Source of the DNA: Luminiphilus sp.
GTDB taxonomy: Bacteria; Pseudomonadota; Gammaproteobacteria; Pseudomonadales; Halieaceae
Length of the DNA: 64,000 nucleotides
Reading direction: 5' to 3'
NCBI GenBank assembly: GCA_029253085.1
Contig: JAQXAF010000129.1
Span: 28,410-92,409, forward strand
In this document: positions 32,300 to 42,126 of the stretch, one piece after another
Numbering within the stretch: position 1 is the first letter of the stretch
Layout: each line of letters begins with the position of its first letter
Notes under the pieces: model-generated
What the model was told of the DNA's origin: nothing
Database searches by the model: none
The model's input: the letters and a program-made list of their open reading frames with translations, nothing else
Program-made: the position numbers and the translations under genes

Positions 32300-33205
32300 A
32301 TGTTGATTACGCACTTTTATGACCCAGAATCCTCAACGTTATCGTATGTTGTGGCCTGTCAAGAAACAGGCAGCTGCATCATTATCGATCCGGTGCTAGA
32401 TTTCGATTACGCGTCAGGAACCATCCACACACAAACCGCAGATCACCTCATAGCGTTTATCAAGGAATCCAATTTCTCCCTTGAATTGATTTTAGAGACC
32501 CACGTTCACGCGGATCATCTAACTTCAGCTCCTTACATTCGAGAATGCCTGGGAGGCAAAATTGCTATTGGTAAAATGATCACGCAAGTGCAGACCACCT
32601 TCGCTGAGGTTTTTGACGAGGACTCTGAATTTGCACGAGACGGAAGCCAGTTTGACCAGATCTTTGCTGATGGAGACAGTTTTCAGATGGGCAGCATCGT
32701 GTGCACCGCTATGCACGTGCCGGGCCACACTCCGGCCTGTATGGCCTACTTATTAGATGACGCCTTATTCGTTGGTGACACGTTATTCATGCCCGACGCA
32801 GGAACTGCACGCTGTGACTTCCCAGGCGGTGACGCACACGCCCTGTTCCAATCGATACAGCGATTACTAGCTTTACCCGAAGACACGCGGATTTTTGTAT
32901 GCCACGACTACCAGCCTAACGATCGCAAACTCGCTTACGAAACAACCGTCGGAGAACAACGGGCTCTAAACATCCATATTGGTGGTGATACGCAGGAGTC
33001 TGATTTCGTTCGCATGCGCGAAACACGAGACGCAGAGCTCGGCATGCCGGCATTAATACTCCCATCATTACAACTCAATATGCGGGCCGGACTCATTCCA
33101 GCAGCAGAAGAAACTGATCGCATTTTTTTAAAAGTTCCCATCAATAGATTTGGTGGTATCAGCTTGAACAAACTTCCTAAAGAAAAGCCATCAGCACAAT
33201 CTTAG
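32300..33205 (+). CDS. Persulfide dioxygenase-like metallo-beta-lactamase-fold enzyme (Blh/ETHE1-related)
   Basis: A 301-residue protein with the metal motif HVHADH at 68-73, PGHTPA with His143, and GDTLFMPDAGTARCDFPGG starting at Gly159, a block characteristic of the Blh/SdoA-type relatives of human ETHE1. These enzymes oxidise glutathione persulfide to sulfite with one mononuclear iron. The next gene, 32 bp downstream, is sulfide:quinone oxidoreductase, which makes the persulfide, so the pair gives a coherent sulfide detoxification route. There is no signal peptide; it should be cytoplasmic. The upstream 180 bp is AT-rich and holds the likely promoter. Confidence 0.85.
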   Translation: MLITHFYDPESSTLSYVVACQETGSCIIIDPVLDFDYASGTIHTQTADHLIAFIKESNFSLELILETHVHADHLTSAPYIRECLGGKIAIGKMITQVQTTFAEVFDEDSEFARDGSQFDQIFADGDSFQMGSIVCTAMHVPGHTPACMAYLLDDALFVGDTLFMPDAGTARCDFPGGDAHALFQSIQRLLALPEDTRIFVCHDYQPNDRKLAYETTVGEQRALNIHIGGDTQESDFVRMRETRDAELGMPALILPSLQLNMRAGLIPAAEETDRIFLKVPINRFGGISLNKLPKEKPSAQS

Positions 33206-33237
33206 GGTTACTAAGAAAGCCTCATAGGAGATCCAAT

Positions 33238-34464
33238 ATGCCAACAGCTACGCAGTATGACGTTGTAATCGTGGGCGGCGGTGCCGCTGGCATCGCGACC
33301 GCCTCAAGTATCCTTGGACGCGCGCCCGATTTGTCAGTGGCCATCGTAGAACCCGCTGACCAACACTACTATCAGCCGGGCTGGACGATGGTTGGCGCTG
33401 GGATTTTTTCAGCACACACAACCGCGAGATCCATGGCATCTGTCATGCCTAAATTGGCGACTTGGGTACAGGCGGCTGTGATCATGCTCGACCCCAGTAA
33501 TAACGCTTTAGACCTAAGTAATGGCGCCAATATTCATTATGAGCATCTAGTGGTTTGCCCGGGGCTGAAACTCAACTGGGCCGGTGTCGAAGGGCTTGAA
33601 GAGAACCTGGGGCGTAACGGCGTAACCTCGAATTACGCCTACGATAGTGCGCCTTATACCTGGGATTTGGTGCGGAACTTAAAGTCCGGAAAAGCCCTGT
33701 TTACTCAGCCTCCCATGCCCATAAAATGCGCAGGAGCACCACAAAAAGCGCTGTATTTATCGGCTGACCACTGGACCCGTCAAGGCGTGATTCGCAATAT
33801 CGATATTAGCTTCTACACGTCAACTCCCGGCTTATTTGGTGTGGCGCATTACGTGCCTGCGCTCATGAAGTACATTGAAAAATATGATGCGGCACTGCAT
33901 TTCCAACACACGCTGACGAAGATTGACGGCGATACCAAAGTTGCGACATTCAAAAATGATGCGGGTGAATTTATAGATTCTGAGTTTGACATGATTCACG
34001 TCTGCCCTCCCCAATGCGCGCCAGAATTCATTCGCCAGTCGCCCCTGGCAAATGCTGATGGTTGGGTGGATGTTGATCAAGACACACTGCAGAGCAAAAA
34101 CTTTGAGAATGTGTGGTCTCTGGGGGACGTCATTAGTGCCCCAAACGCCAAAACTGCCGCGGCTGTTAGAGCTCAGGCGCCCATTGTGGCTAACAACCTG
34201 CTTTCTCATGCGGGCCACAGTGTTGGCATAAGCCATTACAACGGCTACGGATCGTGCCCGTTGACCGTAGAACGTGGAAAAATCGTCTTAGCTGAGTTTG
34301 GATACGGTGGCAAGCTGCTCCCCAGCTTTCCTAAATGGCTCATTGATGGTCAATATCCATCGGTTCTGGCGTGGCTACTCAAAGCCCAAGCATTACCCTG
34401 GATTTATTGGAACGCCATGCTGAAGGGGCGAGAGTGGCTCGTGAAGCCTGAAAGTCATTCCTGA
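33238..34464 (+). CDS. sqr: Sulfide:quinone oxidoreductase, type II
   Basis: A 408-residue FAD enzyme that oxidises sulfide and reduces quinone at the membrane. The dinucleotide motif VVIVGGGAAG is at 9-18. Redox cysteines are Cys164 in PIKCAGAPQK and Cys340 in GYGSCPL; these two contexts are those of the mitochondrial SQOR group (type II) rather than of the classic type I enzymes. The FAD-binding VWSLGD block is at 292-297. GGAGAT lies before the ATG. It stands between the persulfide dioxygenase-like gene and a SulP transporter. Confidence 0.92.
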   Translation: MPTATQYDVVIVGGGAAGIATASSILGRAPDLSVAIVEPADQHYYQPGWTMVGAGIFSAHTTARSMASVMPKLATWVQAAVIMLDPSNNALDLSNGANIHYEHLVVCPGLKLNWAGVEGLEENLGRNGVTSNYAYDSAPYTWDLVRNLKSGKALFTQPPMPIKCAGAPQKALYLSADHWTRQGVIRNIDISFYTSTPGLFGVAHYVPALMKYIEKYDAALHFQHTLTKIDGDTKVATFKNDAGEFIDSEFDMIHVCPPQCAPEFIRQSPLANADGWVDVDQDTLQSKNFENVWSLGDVISAPNAKTAAAVRAQAPIVANNLLSHAGHSVGISHYNGYGSCPLTVERGKIVLAEFGYGGKLLPSFPKWLIDGQYPSVLAWLLKAQALPWIYWNAMLKGREWLVKPESHS

Positions 34465-34510
34465 ACCCAGTAGTGCCAAAGGGCCCACGGCATCAACACA
34501 GGTAACTCGT

Positions 34511-36214
34511 GTGATTAAACTTCCCTGCTGGAACTGGTTGCGCCACTACAATCCCCAAACGATGGGCAATGACATGGTGGCCGCCATGATTGTTACGGTC
34601 ATGCTCATTCCACAGTCACTCGCCTATGCTTTATTAGCTGGGCTACCTCCTGAGATGGGGCTCTACGCGAGCATACTCCCCCTCATCGCCTATGCGATCT
34701 TTGGAACCAGCCGAACATTGTCTGTTGGGCCAGTGGCGGTCGTCTCGCTAATGACGGCGACAGCTGTTGGCAAAGTAGCTCAGCAAGGCACCGTGGACTA
34801 TGCAACGGCTGCGATCACTCTGGCCTTGCTTAGCGGCTTAATTTTGTTACTGCTTGGTTTTATCCGGTTCGGCTTTGTCACCAATTTCTTATCCCACCCC
34901 GTCGTTTCAGGGTTCATTACGGCCTCAGGAGTGCTTATCGCACTGAGCCAACTCAGTCATATTTTAGGTATCGACGCCTCCGGAGAAACCTTGCCCGAAC
35001 TGACCTTCAGTCTCGCGACAATGATCGATGCAACCAATCCATACACTTTGAGTATCGGCCTATGTTGTTTGTTGGTTTTACATTGGAGCCGCTGTCATTT
35101 GGCAGGCCAATTAGAACGGCTAGGAATGGCTACATTGCTGGCTGAAACCTTTGCCAGGTGCGTTCCCGTGGCCGTTATCGCATTAAGCACACTGATCGCT
35201 TATGTCTACGAGCTTAATGCGCATGGTGTCGCCTTGGTCGGGGCTATCCCTCAGGGAATGCCCGCCTTTACCCAACCGCATATTGAATGGACTGTTATCC
35301 GTGAGCTGATACTTCCAGCGCTTCTGGTGGCACTCATTGGCTTTGTAGAGTCAGTCTCGGTGGGTCGCACACTCGGCGCAAAGCGCCGTGAACGTATCGA
35401 CGCCAATCAGGAGCTGATTGGTCTAGGCGCTGCCAACTTGGCCTCCGCTTTTTCAGGGGGATTTCCGGTGACGGGAGGATTTTCGCGATCAGTCGTTAAC
35501 TTCGATGCTGGCGCGAAAACCCAAGCGGCTTCAGCTTTTACCGCTGTAGGCATTGCACTGGCAGCCCTATTTTTAACTCCGGCGCTTTACCACCTGCCCA
35601 AAGTCACGTTAGCCGCAACCATTGTGATTGCTGTAAGTACCCTCATCGACTGGAAAATGATAAAGGCGGCTTGGGACTATGATCATGCTGACTTTATGGC
35701 CATCGTAATCACCATCGTGCTAACCCTGACTTTTGGCGTCGAAATTGGCGTGATGTCTGGGATTAGCGCCAGTATTTCCCTCCACCTGTACAGAACGATG
35801 CGGCCGCATTTTGCCATTGTTGGAACGGTTCCTGGGACAGAGCATTATCGAAATATTGACCGACACGACGTGCTTACCCATAACAACATTTTGTCGATCA
35901 GAATTGACGAAAGTTTATATTTTGCCAATGCCGCGTTTCTGGAGGAGATTGTTGACACCGAGCTCGCGCAGCGCGAAGGTATCGAACACATTATTTTGAT
36001 GTGCCCTGCGGTGAATATGATTGACCTTAGCGCTGTAGAAGCGCTCCAAGAAGTCAATTCCCGGTTATTAGAGCGTGAAATAAAATTGCATCTAAGCGAA
36101 GTTAAAGGCCCTGTCATGGACGCGCTCAAACGCAGCGAATTCCTGCGGCAGCTCGGGGGAAATGTGTACCTCAGTCATCATGCAGCAGTACTGGAGTTGA
36201 CTCTTGAATCATGA
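34511..36214 (+). CDS. SulP-family inorganic anion transporter
   Basis: A 567-residue SLC26/SulP protein. The N-terminal 430 residues hold the many membrane helices, with the family block beginning MIVTVMLIPQSLAYALLAGL and the later GGFPVTGGFSRS segment; the C-terminal 120 residues are a cytoplasmic STAS domain (NMIDLSAVEALQEV). Relatives carry sulfate, bicarbonate or other anions. Directly after sqr (46 bp), it could move sulfate or sulfite made by sulfide oxidation; that is inference. The start is GTG at 34511. It overlaps the next small gene by 4 bp. Confidence 0.9.
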   Translation: MIKLPCWNWLRHYNPQTMGNDMVAAMIVTVMLIPQSLAYALLAGLPPEMGLYASILPLIAYAIFGTSRTLSVGPVAVVSLMTATAVGKVAQQGTVDYATAAITLALLSGLILLLLGFIRFGFVTNFLSHPVVSGFITASGVLIALSQLSHILGIDASGETLPELTFSLATMIDATNPYTLSIGLCCLLVLHWSRCHLAGQLERLGMATLLAETFARCVPVAVIALSTLIAYVYELNAHGVALVGAIPQGMPAFTQPHIEWTVIRELILPALLVALIGFVESVSVGRTLGAKRRERIDANQELIGLGAANLASAFSGGFPVTGGFSRSVVNFDAGAKTQAASAFTAVGIALAALFLTPALYHLPKVTLAATIVIAVSTLIDWKMIKAAWDYDHADFMAIVITIVLTLTFGVEIGVMSGISASISLHLYRTMRPHFAIVGTVPGTEHYRNIDRHDVLTHNNILSIRIDESLYFANAAFLEEIVDTELAQREGIEHIILMCPAVNMIDLSAVEALQEVNSRLLEREIKLHLSEVKGPVMDALKRSEFLRQLGGNVYLSHHAAVLELTLES

Positions 36215-36441
36215 ACAATCGCGGTAAGGTTTTAAGTGGCCTGGTTACCACGTCTTCCCTGGCGCTGCTCGTCTATTTTTTAAGCGAGATCACGTCTGTG
36301 CCAGCTCCAGATATCTGTCAGCAAACGATTTCAGCAGCGGCACTCGCTGACGCAGGCTCGGATCAGGACACCCTAGTAGACAATGCCATAATGCAGCAGT
36401 CTACCTGCGAAGAAAATGCTGAAACGTCAGATCTAAGGTAG
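36211..36441 (+). CDS. Small predicted membrane protein at the end of the sulfide unit
   Basis: A 76-residue frame that begins in the sulP stop (ATGA overlap), which supports real translation. Residues 9-30 form one hydrophobic helix; the rest is acidic, with two cysteines (in DICQQ and STCEEN) that would face the periplasm if the N-terminus stays inside. I do not recognise a family. Its last 9 bases overlap the end of convergent sohB. It may be a small partner of the transporter, or a chance frame. Confidence 0.5.
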   Translation: MNNRGKVLSGLVTTSSLALLVYFLSEITSVPAPDICQQTISAAALADAGSDQDTLVDNAIMQQSTCEENAETSDLR

Positions 36442-37515
36442 CAGTCGCGAAGCTCCCTGCTGCCAAAGCCGAAGAAATGTTCGCTCTATCCCCGCCTCCG
36501 CCGCCATACCGAATTTTTCCTGCCAGCTCTTTTTAGGCACAAAGCGGACTTCAAAAGCCTCGGTTTCCGCTAGTCGTGTTTGTACATAGGCATCCGAGGT
36601 GGACAGCTCGTCTACGAGGTTTTGATCTAACGCACGTTGCCCATACCAAATTTCACCCGTAGCGACTGACTCGATATCGACTACCGGCCGATTAAGTGCC
36701 ACAAAGTCCTTAAAAAGGTCGTATGTATCTTCGAGATCTTCAACAAACTTGGCTCGGCCATCATCAGTATTTTCACCAAACATGGTAAGGGTTCGCTTGT
36801 ACTTCCCCGCCGTAAGCAGCTCAAAATCGACGTCATTTTTCTTGAGAAGGCGATGAAAGTTTGGCAACTGAGCGACCACACCGATAGATCCAATCACCGC
36901 AAAAGGCGCTGATATAATTCGGTCTCCCACGCAAGCCATCATATAACCGCCACTCGCCGCGACTTTATCTACGGCCACTGTCAGCGTAGCACCGGTCGAT
37001 CGAATACGCTGCAACTGGCTTGCCGCCAAACCGTAGCTGTGCACCATGCCTCCCGGGCTCTCAAGGCACAGTAAAACCTCATCGCCTTCACGTAGCTCTG
37101 GGGCTATCGCAGATATTTCTTCTCTGAGGCTTTCCGTTTCACTGGCACGGATATCCCCCTGAAACCTCAGGACAAAGAGCCGAGAGTCGCTCTTCTCGTC
37201 GTCTTTTTTATCCCTGTGACCAAAGTCAGCACCCTCATCTTTTGCCTTCTTTTTAGCCTGCTTCTGGTCTGCTTTCGCAGTTTTTTTCTCGGCTTTTTCC
37301 CGAATTTTTCGAGTCTCTGCATGCTCGGTAAAGCTGCGGACTGCATCGTGGAAAGCTGTATACCGGTCATTGAGGCGGCGAACCTCTATATAGCCTTCCT
37401 CGCCATCTTTACGGCGTTGACTCACTGCCGCGATTGCGATTATGACCACAATAATGGCCGTTACGAGGATGACAGCCTCCGCTAAAAAAAGGCCAATTTC
37501 CTGAAAAAAATCCAT
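36433..37515 (-). CDS. sohB: Probable inner-membrane protease SohB (S49 family)
   Basis: A 360-residue S49 peptidase. Two N-terminal features fit SohB: a membrane helix (about 10-28) and a lysine/alanine-rich stretch of EKKTAKADQKQAKKKAK type, followed by the SohB N-terminal domain. The catalytic serine is in VAASGGYMMA; the lysine of the dyad should be in GKYKRTLTMFG. E. coli SohB is of similar length and suppresses loss of DegP. It converges with the sulfide unit and lies 36 bp from nudC. Confidence 0.92.
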   Translation of the reverse strand: MDFFQEIGLFLAEAVILVTAIIVVIIAIAAVSQRRKDGEEGYIEVRRLNDRYTAFHDAVRSFTEHAETRKIREKAEKKTAKADQKQAKKKAKDEGADFGHRDKKDDEKSDSRLFVLRFQGDIRASETESLREEISAIAPELREGDEVLLCLESPGGMVHSYGLAASQLQRIRSTGATLTVAVDKVAASGGYMMACVGDRIISAPFAVIGSIGVVAQLPNFHRLLKKNDVDFELLTAGKYKRTLTMFGENTDDGRAKFVEDLEDTYDLFKDFVALNRPVVDIESVATGEIWYGQRALDQNLVDELSTSDAYVQTRLAETEAFEVRFVPKKSWQEKFGMAAEAGIERTFLRLWQQGASRLLP

Positions 37516-37551
37516 TACGACTCCCTTAGAGAAGTTTGTGACGGCACACGA

Positions 37552-38358
37552 TTATCGCGTGTCAAAAAAACGCTGTATTAGCTGGCCTGCAATTGACTGC
37601 GGGGGCGGTATTGTCGGCAGGTCGTTGCAGGTGTACCAATCTGCGTGAGCAATTTCGAGTGGATCGATGACGATCTCACCCTCAGCATAATCCGCAAAAA
37701 AGCCCAGCATTAGCTGGCTGGGAAAAGGCCAAGGTTGGGAGGTGAAATAGCTGACGTTGTTCACGCCTATACCCACCTCCTCCTGCACCTCACGAATCAC
37801 GGCTTGTTCTGCCGACTCGCCCGGCTCAATGAACCCCGCAAGGGTACTATGGAATCCTGTTGAACGCCCGGCTGCTGTCGCCAATAACAATTGCTCACCT
37901 TTCCCTACCGCGACAATGACGCAGGGATTCAATCGAGGATACGCACTGTGACCGCACACAGTGCAAGCTAGAGCCTTACCCCCGTCAGTCGGTGCTGTCG
38001 TGGCACTGCACCGACCACAAAACTGGTGATCTCGCTCCCAGGACAGCATTTGAAGGGCTCGTCCGTAGGCAGCAAAAACCGAGTCCGGAACCCGACCAAA
38101 GAGTGAGTACAGGCTGCCAGACAAATGCTCCATGGCGTTAATGTGTTGAGAATCCACCTCAACGACATAGCTTGGTCTGCCGGCCCAGTAACCCAAGGGA
38201 GCTCCGACACCGACCTTGCCAAAAGTGTGCTCGACTTCACGTCGCAGCCAAAACTGATCTGGCGGACGCTGCAGTGAGACCACAGCGTTCTCTTCGACAA
38301 AGATAAAAACGTAGTCATCTTCAGACGGTGTTTCGTCAACGGTTTTTATTTCAAGCAT
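37552..38358 (-). CDS. nudC: NAD(+) diphosphatase / NAD-decapping enzyme NudC
   Basis: A 268-residue NUDIX enzyme that splits NADH and removes NAD caps from RNA. A zinc ribbon is formed by Cys114, Cys117, Cys132 and Cys135. The NUDIX box starts at Gly175 and includes EPGESAEQAVIREVQEEVGI, and the NudC-specific SQPWPFP motif is at 207-213. It is divergent from nhaB. Confidence 0.95.
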   Translation of the reverse strand: MLEIKTVDETPSEDDYVFIFVEENAVVSLQRPPDQFWLRREVEHTFGKVGVGAPLGYWAGRPSYVVEVDSQHINAMEHLSGSLYSLFGRVPDSVFAAYGRALQMLSWERDHQFCGRCSATTAPTDGGKALACTVCGHSAYPRLNPCVIVAVGKGEQLLLATAAGRSTGFHSTLAGFIEPGESAEQAVIREVQEEVGIGVNNVSYFTSQPWPFPSQLMLGFFADYAEGEIVIDPLEIAHADWYTCNDLPTIPPPQSIAGQLIQRFFDTR

Positions 38359-38532
38359 GGCTTAACTCTCCTGGACCGCCGCATATTAGAAATACCCGAG
38401 GGAAGACACAACCCGGCGAATGCACGTAAATAAGGTATCAATTCTATTTTTTTTCCCTAAACTCTGAGGCTCTCATCGTTTTTTACGGTTTCAGCGTATT
38501 AACCCCAACCAATAACAATACAAGGCTTTACC

Positions 38533-40038
38533 ATGCAAGAATCAGCGCGCCAGGCGTTTTGGCACAACTTTTTGGGATCTTCACCCACGTGGTACAAGCA
38601 AGCCATCATTGGTTTCTTGGTCCTGAACCCCATTTTACTCGCTGTTGCAGGCCCATTCATAACGGGCTGGGTATTGATCGGCGAGTTTATTTTTACCCTC
38701 GCGTTGGCGCTGCGCTGTTACCCCTTACAGCCCGGTGGATTACTGGCCATTGAGGCGATTGTTATCGGTATGGCCGACCCCCATACGGTGTACCATGAAA
38801 CGGCAGCAAACTTTGAGGTTATCTTGTTACTGATGTTTATGGTGGCGGGCATTTACTTCATGAAAGACCTGCTGCTCTTTATGTTTACCAAAATCCTTCT
38901 CAACGTTAGATCTAAAAAGGTGCTTTCACTCCTTTTTTCCCTTGTCGCGGCTGTATTGTCAGCATTTCTAGATGCTCTTACGGTCACAGCCGTTCTTATT
39001 AGCGTCAGCGTTGGCTTCTATTCGGTGTATCACAAAGTCGCCTCGGGAAAGCACCATGGCGAGGACGACCATGATCACGCCGACGACGACAGCGTCCACG
39101 ATAATCATCGCGAAGATTTGGAGAATTTCCGCTCTTTTCTAAGGAGCCTGATGATGCATGGTGCGGTGGGTACTGCACTGGGCGGTGTTTGCACGCTGGT
39201 GGGTGAACCGCAGAACCTGTTGATCGCCACAGTAGCCGGGTGGGATTTCATAGAATTCTTCCTTCTAATGGCGCCCGTCACCATGCCAGTCCTCGCCATG
39301 GGCTTGTTAACCTGCCTGCTTTTGGAGGTAACCGGATCCTTCGGTTATGGCGCTCAATTACCTGCTCGAGTTCGAACTGTGCTTGAGGAGTTTCAAGAAG
39401 GCGAGATGGCAAAAGCGACCCCACGAAGTAATGCCAAATTAGTTATCCAAGCCAGTGTCGCCGTTATATTAGTGATCGGGCTAGCGCTGCACCTCGCGGC
39501 AGTGGGACTCATAGGCTTGTTGGTTATTGTTTTACTTACGGCCTTCAATGGAATTACTGAAGAGCACCAAATTGGGCACGCTTTTGAAGAGGCCCTGCCC
39601 TTTACGGCTCTGCTCGTCGTTTTCTTTGCCATTGTCGCGGTGATCCACGAGCAACATTTATTTACTCCGGTCATCGATTGGGTGTTGCAGCTTGATGCGA
39701 GCATCCGGCCGTCAATGTTTTTTATTGCCAATGGCGTGTTATCGATGATTTCTGACAACGTGTTCGTTGCTACGGTCTACATCAATGAAGTCAAGGCAGC
39801 GCTTGATGCGGGTGAAATCACTCGGGCAGAGTTCGACAGCTTGGCGGTCGCAATTAACACCGGCACTAATTTACCCAGTGTTGCTACCCCTAACGGACAA
39901 GCCGCCTTTTTGTTCTTACTGACCTCAGCCGTGGCACCTTTAATTCGTCTGTCCTATGGCCGCATGGTCGTCATGGCTCTGCCTTATACCGTTGTGCTCG
40001 GGTCTGTTGGCCTCGCTGGAGTTTATCTGTTCATCTAG
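38533..40038 (+). CDS. nhaB: Na+/H+ antiporter NhaB
   Basis: A 501-residue antiporter with about 12 hydrophobic segments. Its N-terminal block ([14 protein letters not shown]) and the [18 protein letters not shown] and [22 protein letters not shown] segments are typical of NhaB. A hydrophilic, His/Asp-rich loop near residues 175-200 ([13 protein letters not shown]) could bind metal or sense conditions, though this is inference. It expels sodium, which fits a marine bacterium. A perfect hairpin follows the gene. Confidence 0.95.
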   Translation: MQESARQAFWHNFLGSSPTWYKQAIIGFLVLNPILLAVAGPFITGWVLIGEFIFTLALALRCYPLQPGGLLAIEAIVIGMADPHTVYHETAANFEVILLLMFMVAGIYFMKDLLLFMFTKILLNVRSKKVLSLLFSLVAAVLSAFLDALTVTAVLISVSVGFYSVYHKVASGKHHGEDDHDHADDDSVHDNHREDLENFRSFLRSLMMHGAVGTALGGVCTLVGEPQNLLIATVAGWDFIEFFLLMAPVTMPVLAMGLLTCLLLEVTGSFGYGAQLPARVRTVLEEFQEGEMAKATPRSNAKLVIQASVAVILVIGLALHLAAVGLIGLLVIVLLTAFNGITEEHQIGHAFEEALPFTALLVVFFAIVAVIHEQHLFTPVIDWVLQLDASIRPSMFFIANGVLSMISDNVFVATVYINEVKAALDAGEITRAEFDSLAVAINTGTNLPSVATPNGQAAFLFLLTSAVAPLIRLSYGRMVVMALPYTVVLGSVGLAGVYLFI

Positions 40039-40048
40039 AACAGCTTGA

Positions 40049-40073
40049 AGCAAAGCAGCAGCGCTGCTTTGCT
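40049..40073. terminator. Perfect 11-bp hairpin between convergent nhaB and dnaQ
   Basis: Arms AGCAAAGCAGC (40049-40059) and GCTGCTTTGCT (40063-40073) with a 3-base loop. It sits between two converging genes, where a bidirectional terminator is expected, but neither side has a clear T-run, so it may act as an RNA 3'-end stabiliser or a Rho-assisted terminator. Confidence 0.6.
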
Positions 40074-40089
40074 CACCCTTGGCAGGGTG

Positions 40090-40809
40090 TCAGTGTTCGC
40101 GCCACAGCACCGTACCGCCACTGTGGGTAGCGATCTGGTCGAGACGATTTTCGTGGCGGTCTAATTCTTGAGCCGTAGCAGTTATCACGGGTACGGCCTT
40201 GCGGTCAGAACGTAGCCGTCTTATCCCTCTCACTCCGGATCCGCTGCTGCCCGCCTCACTTTGTTCATCATGCAGGCCTAAAGATGTTTGGCCCCCAGTC
40301 ATTGTCAGGAAAACATCGGCTAATATTTCAGCATCAAGCAGCGCCCCGTGTAGGGTCCTAGACGCGTTATCAACGTGGTAGCGCTGACACAAGGCGTCCA
40401 GGCTATTTCTTTGACCGGGGTGCTTTGAGCGTGCCAATGTTAGGGTGTCGACGATCGAGCATAGCGTTGCAGTGGAGGGATGATCACGATCGAATCGAGC
40501 CAACTCTGCGTCAATGAAGCCAACGTCAAAGGGGGCGTTATGGATGATCAGTTCCGCGCCTTCAATGAAAGCCAGAAAATCACGGGCGATACGAGCAAAT
40601 ATGGGCTTGTCAGCCAAAAATTCCGGGGTAATGCCATGAACGGCTAAAGCACCTGCATCGATGTCGCGCTCTGGCTGAATGTATTGATGGAAATGGCGCC
40701 CCGTCAGCCGCCGATTAACCAATTCAACGCACCCAATCTCAATAATGCGGTGGCCTTGGCTAACTTCTAACCCCGTCGTCTCGGTATCAAGCACAACCTG
40801 TCGTTTCAT
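40090..40809 (-). CDS. dnaQ: DNA polymerase III epsilon subunit (proofreading exonuclease)
   Basis: A 239-residue DEDDh exonuclease. The ExoI motif [10 protein letters not shown] carries Asp8 and Glu10, ExoII is in HNAPFDVGF, and ExoIII is in [14 protein letters not shown]. The last 60 residues would bind the alpha subunit. Its start overlaps the rnhA stop by 4 bp; rnhA-dnaQ is a classic pair, here in the same direction. Confidence 0.97.
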   Translation of the reverse strand: MKRQVVLDTETTGLEVSQGHRIIEIGCVELVNRRLTGRHFHQYIQPERDIDAGALAVHGITPEFLADKPIFARIARDFLAFIEGAELIIHNAPFDVGFIDAELARFDRDHPSTATLCSIVDTLTLARSKHPGQRNSLDALCQRYHVDNASRTLHGALLDAEILADVFLTMTGGQTSLGLHDEQSEAGSSGSGVRGIRRLRSDRKAVPVITATAQELDRHENRLDQIATHSGGTVLWREH

Positions 40810-41243
40810 CGCTTTAACTCCGCGATGCCTTTGTTGGCAAGCAGGTCTGCGAGCTCATTTTCCGGGTGGCCACTGTGGCCCTTGACCCAGTGCCAGTTGA
40901 CCTCGTGACGGGCTACCTGCGCTTTTAAGGCTTGCCACAAATCTTGGTTTTTTACTGGCTTTTTCGCGGCAGTGCGCCAACCGTTTCGTTCCCAGTTTTC
41001 CATCCAGCGAGTAACGCCGTCTTTGACATAGGTTGAGTCTGTTGTGAGTTCTACCCTACACGTCTCCTTTAAAGCTGCGAGGGCCTCTATGGCAGCGGTC
41101 AACTCCATGCGGTTGTTTGTAGTAGCACCTTCACCCCCAAAGAGTTCACGAGACTGATTGTCCATTCTTAGTAGCACGCCCCAGCCGCCGGGTCCTGGAT
41201 TTCCCTTGCAAGCACCATCTGTAAAAGCTTCCACTATTTTCAT
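40806..41243 (-). CDS. rnhA: Ribonuclease HI
   Basis: A 145-residue RNase H that degrades RNA in RNA-DNA hybrids. The catalytic acidic residues appear in [14 protein letters not shown] (Asp8), in [13 protein letters not shown] (Glu), in [10 protein letters not shown] (Asp) and in [11 protein letters not shown] (Asp), and His is in [10 protein letters not shown]. Overlaps both neighbours by 4 bp. Confidence 0.98.
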   Translation of the reverse strand: MKIVEAFTDGACKGNPGPGGWGVLLRMDNQSRELFGGEGATTNNRMELTAAIEALAALKETCRVELTTDSTYVKDGVTRWMENWERNGWRTAAKKPVKNQDLWQALKAQVARHEVNWHWVKGHSGHPENELADLLANKGIAELKR

Positions 41244-42049
41244 TCGACAGGCCTCAACGGGCTTCGTGTTGCAGATCCCCGCCTACCCACAACGGAATTT
41301 GGAACTGACAATCCCATAAGACGGGCACGGGTACGTTCGAAAGAATGCATTTTGGTGTTACCTCTTACGAGCTTGTCAGCGAACATCATGTAGGTGGAAC
41401 CCAAGGGAATATTATGATCGACCAGCCATTCATCAACACCAACAAGCCAGCGTGTCCATCGGCTACTGCCAACAGCAGGAACGACCAGCTTATGTCTCAC
41501 CGGCGCTACCGCAAACTCCAGTAAATTTAGCCAATCTTCTAACCGCCTTAACCCAGGCGCTCGAGCATGACTTGAACGAAAGCCTGTACCTAGGCGGACC
41601 AAGCGATGCCAGAACCCACTGATACTCCAGTGGTTGGTGCCTACAATCAGCAAATGCCCATGAGGAGTCAGTACACGATGAACTTCCCGCAACAATTGAT
41701 GCGGATGTGCGCTTAAGTCTAGGGCGTTTAAAACGACCACCACATCAATGGATTCCGTTTCTAATGGCAGCTCCTCATCCTGGGCATAGACCCCCGTGTA
41801 CTCCTTTCGAAGCTGCTGTTCTGGATCTAAAACCTGTACGACGCGACGCACCCGGGTCATTTCACTAATTGGCATATTGGTATTTGGTCCAATCACCAGT
41901 AGATTGTATCCAAACCACTGATCGAGGATAACCGTCATGTCCTTGATCAGCTGCTTTCTCAGCCGCTTGCCGAGAGGGGCATTGGCATACCACTGCTCAA
42001 GAGCAGCACGAGGGGGAGCGTCGGGGCGGATTGTAAAGAAACGAGGCAT
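41240..42049 (-). CDS. Class I SAM-dependent methyltransferase
   Basis: About 269 residues of the Methyltransf_11 type. The core includes [35 protein letters not shown], which I cite only as positions 127-160 of the longer frame; the key part is the [11 protein letters not shown] strand-turn. The classic glycine-rich motif I is weak: LLVIGPNTN stands in its place. The gene is regularly found between gloB and rnhA in gammaproteobacteria, yet its substrate is unknown. I chose ATG 42049 (MPRFFTIRP); an upstream frame start at 42115 would run into the gloB leader. Confidence 0.8.
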   Translation of the reverse strand: MPRFFTIRPDAPPRAALEQWYANAPLGKRLRKQLIKDMTVILDQWFGYNLLVIGPNTNMPISEMTRVRRVVQVLDPEQQLRKEYTGVYAQDEELPLETESIDVVVVLNALDLSAHPHQLLREVHRVLTPHGHLLIVGTNHWSISGFWHRLVRLGTGFRSSHARAPGLRRLEDWLNLLEFAVAPVRHKLVVPAVGSSRWTRWLVGVDEWLVDHNIPLGSTYMMFADKLVRGNTKMHSFERTRARLMGLSVPNSVVGRRGSATRSPLRPVE

Positions 42050-42126
42050 CGTGGCACGATAGCGGTACCCGGGTGGTTGCGGCAACCCCCCTATTTGTGG
42101 ACAACCTACAGGCAACGAGATTACCT

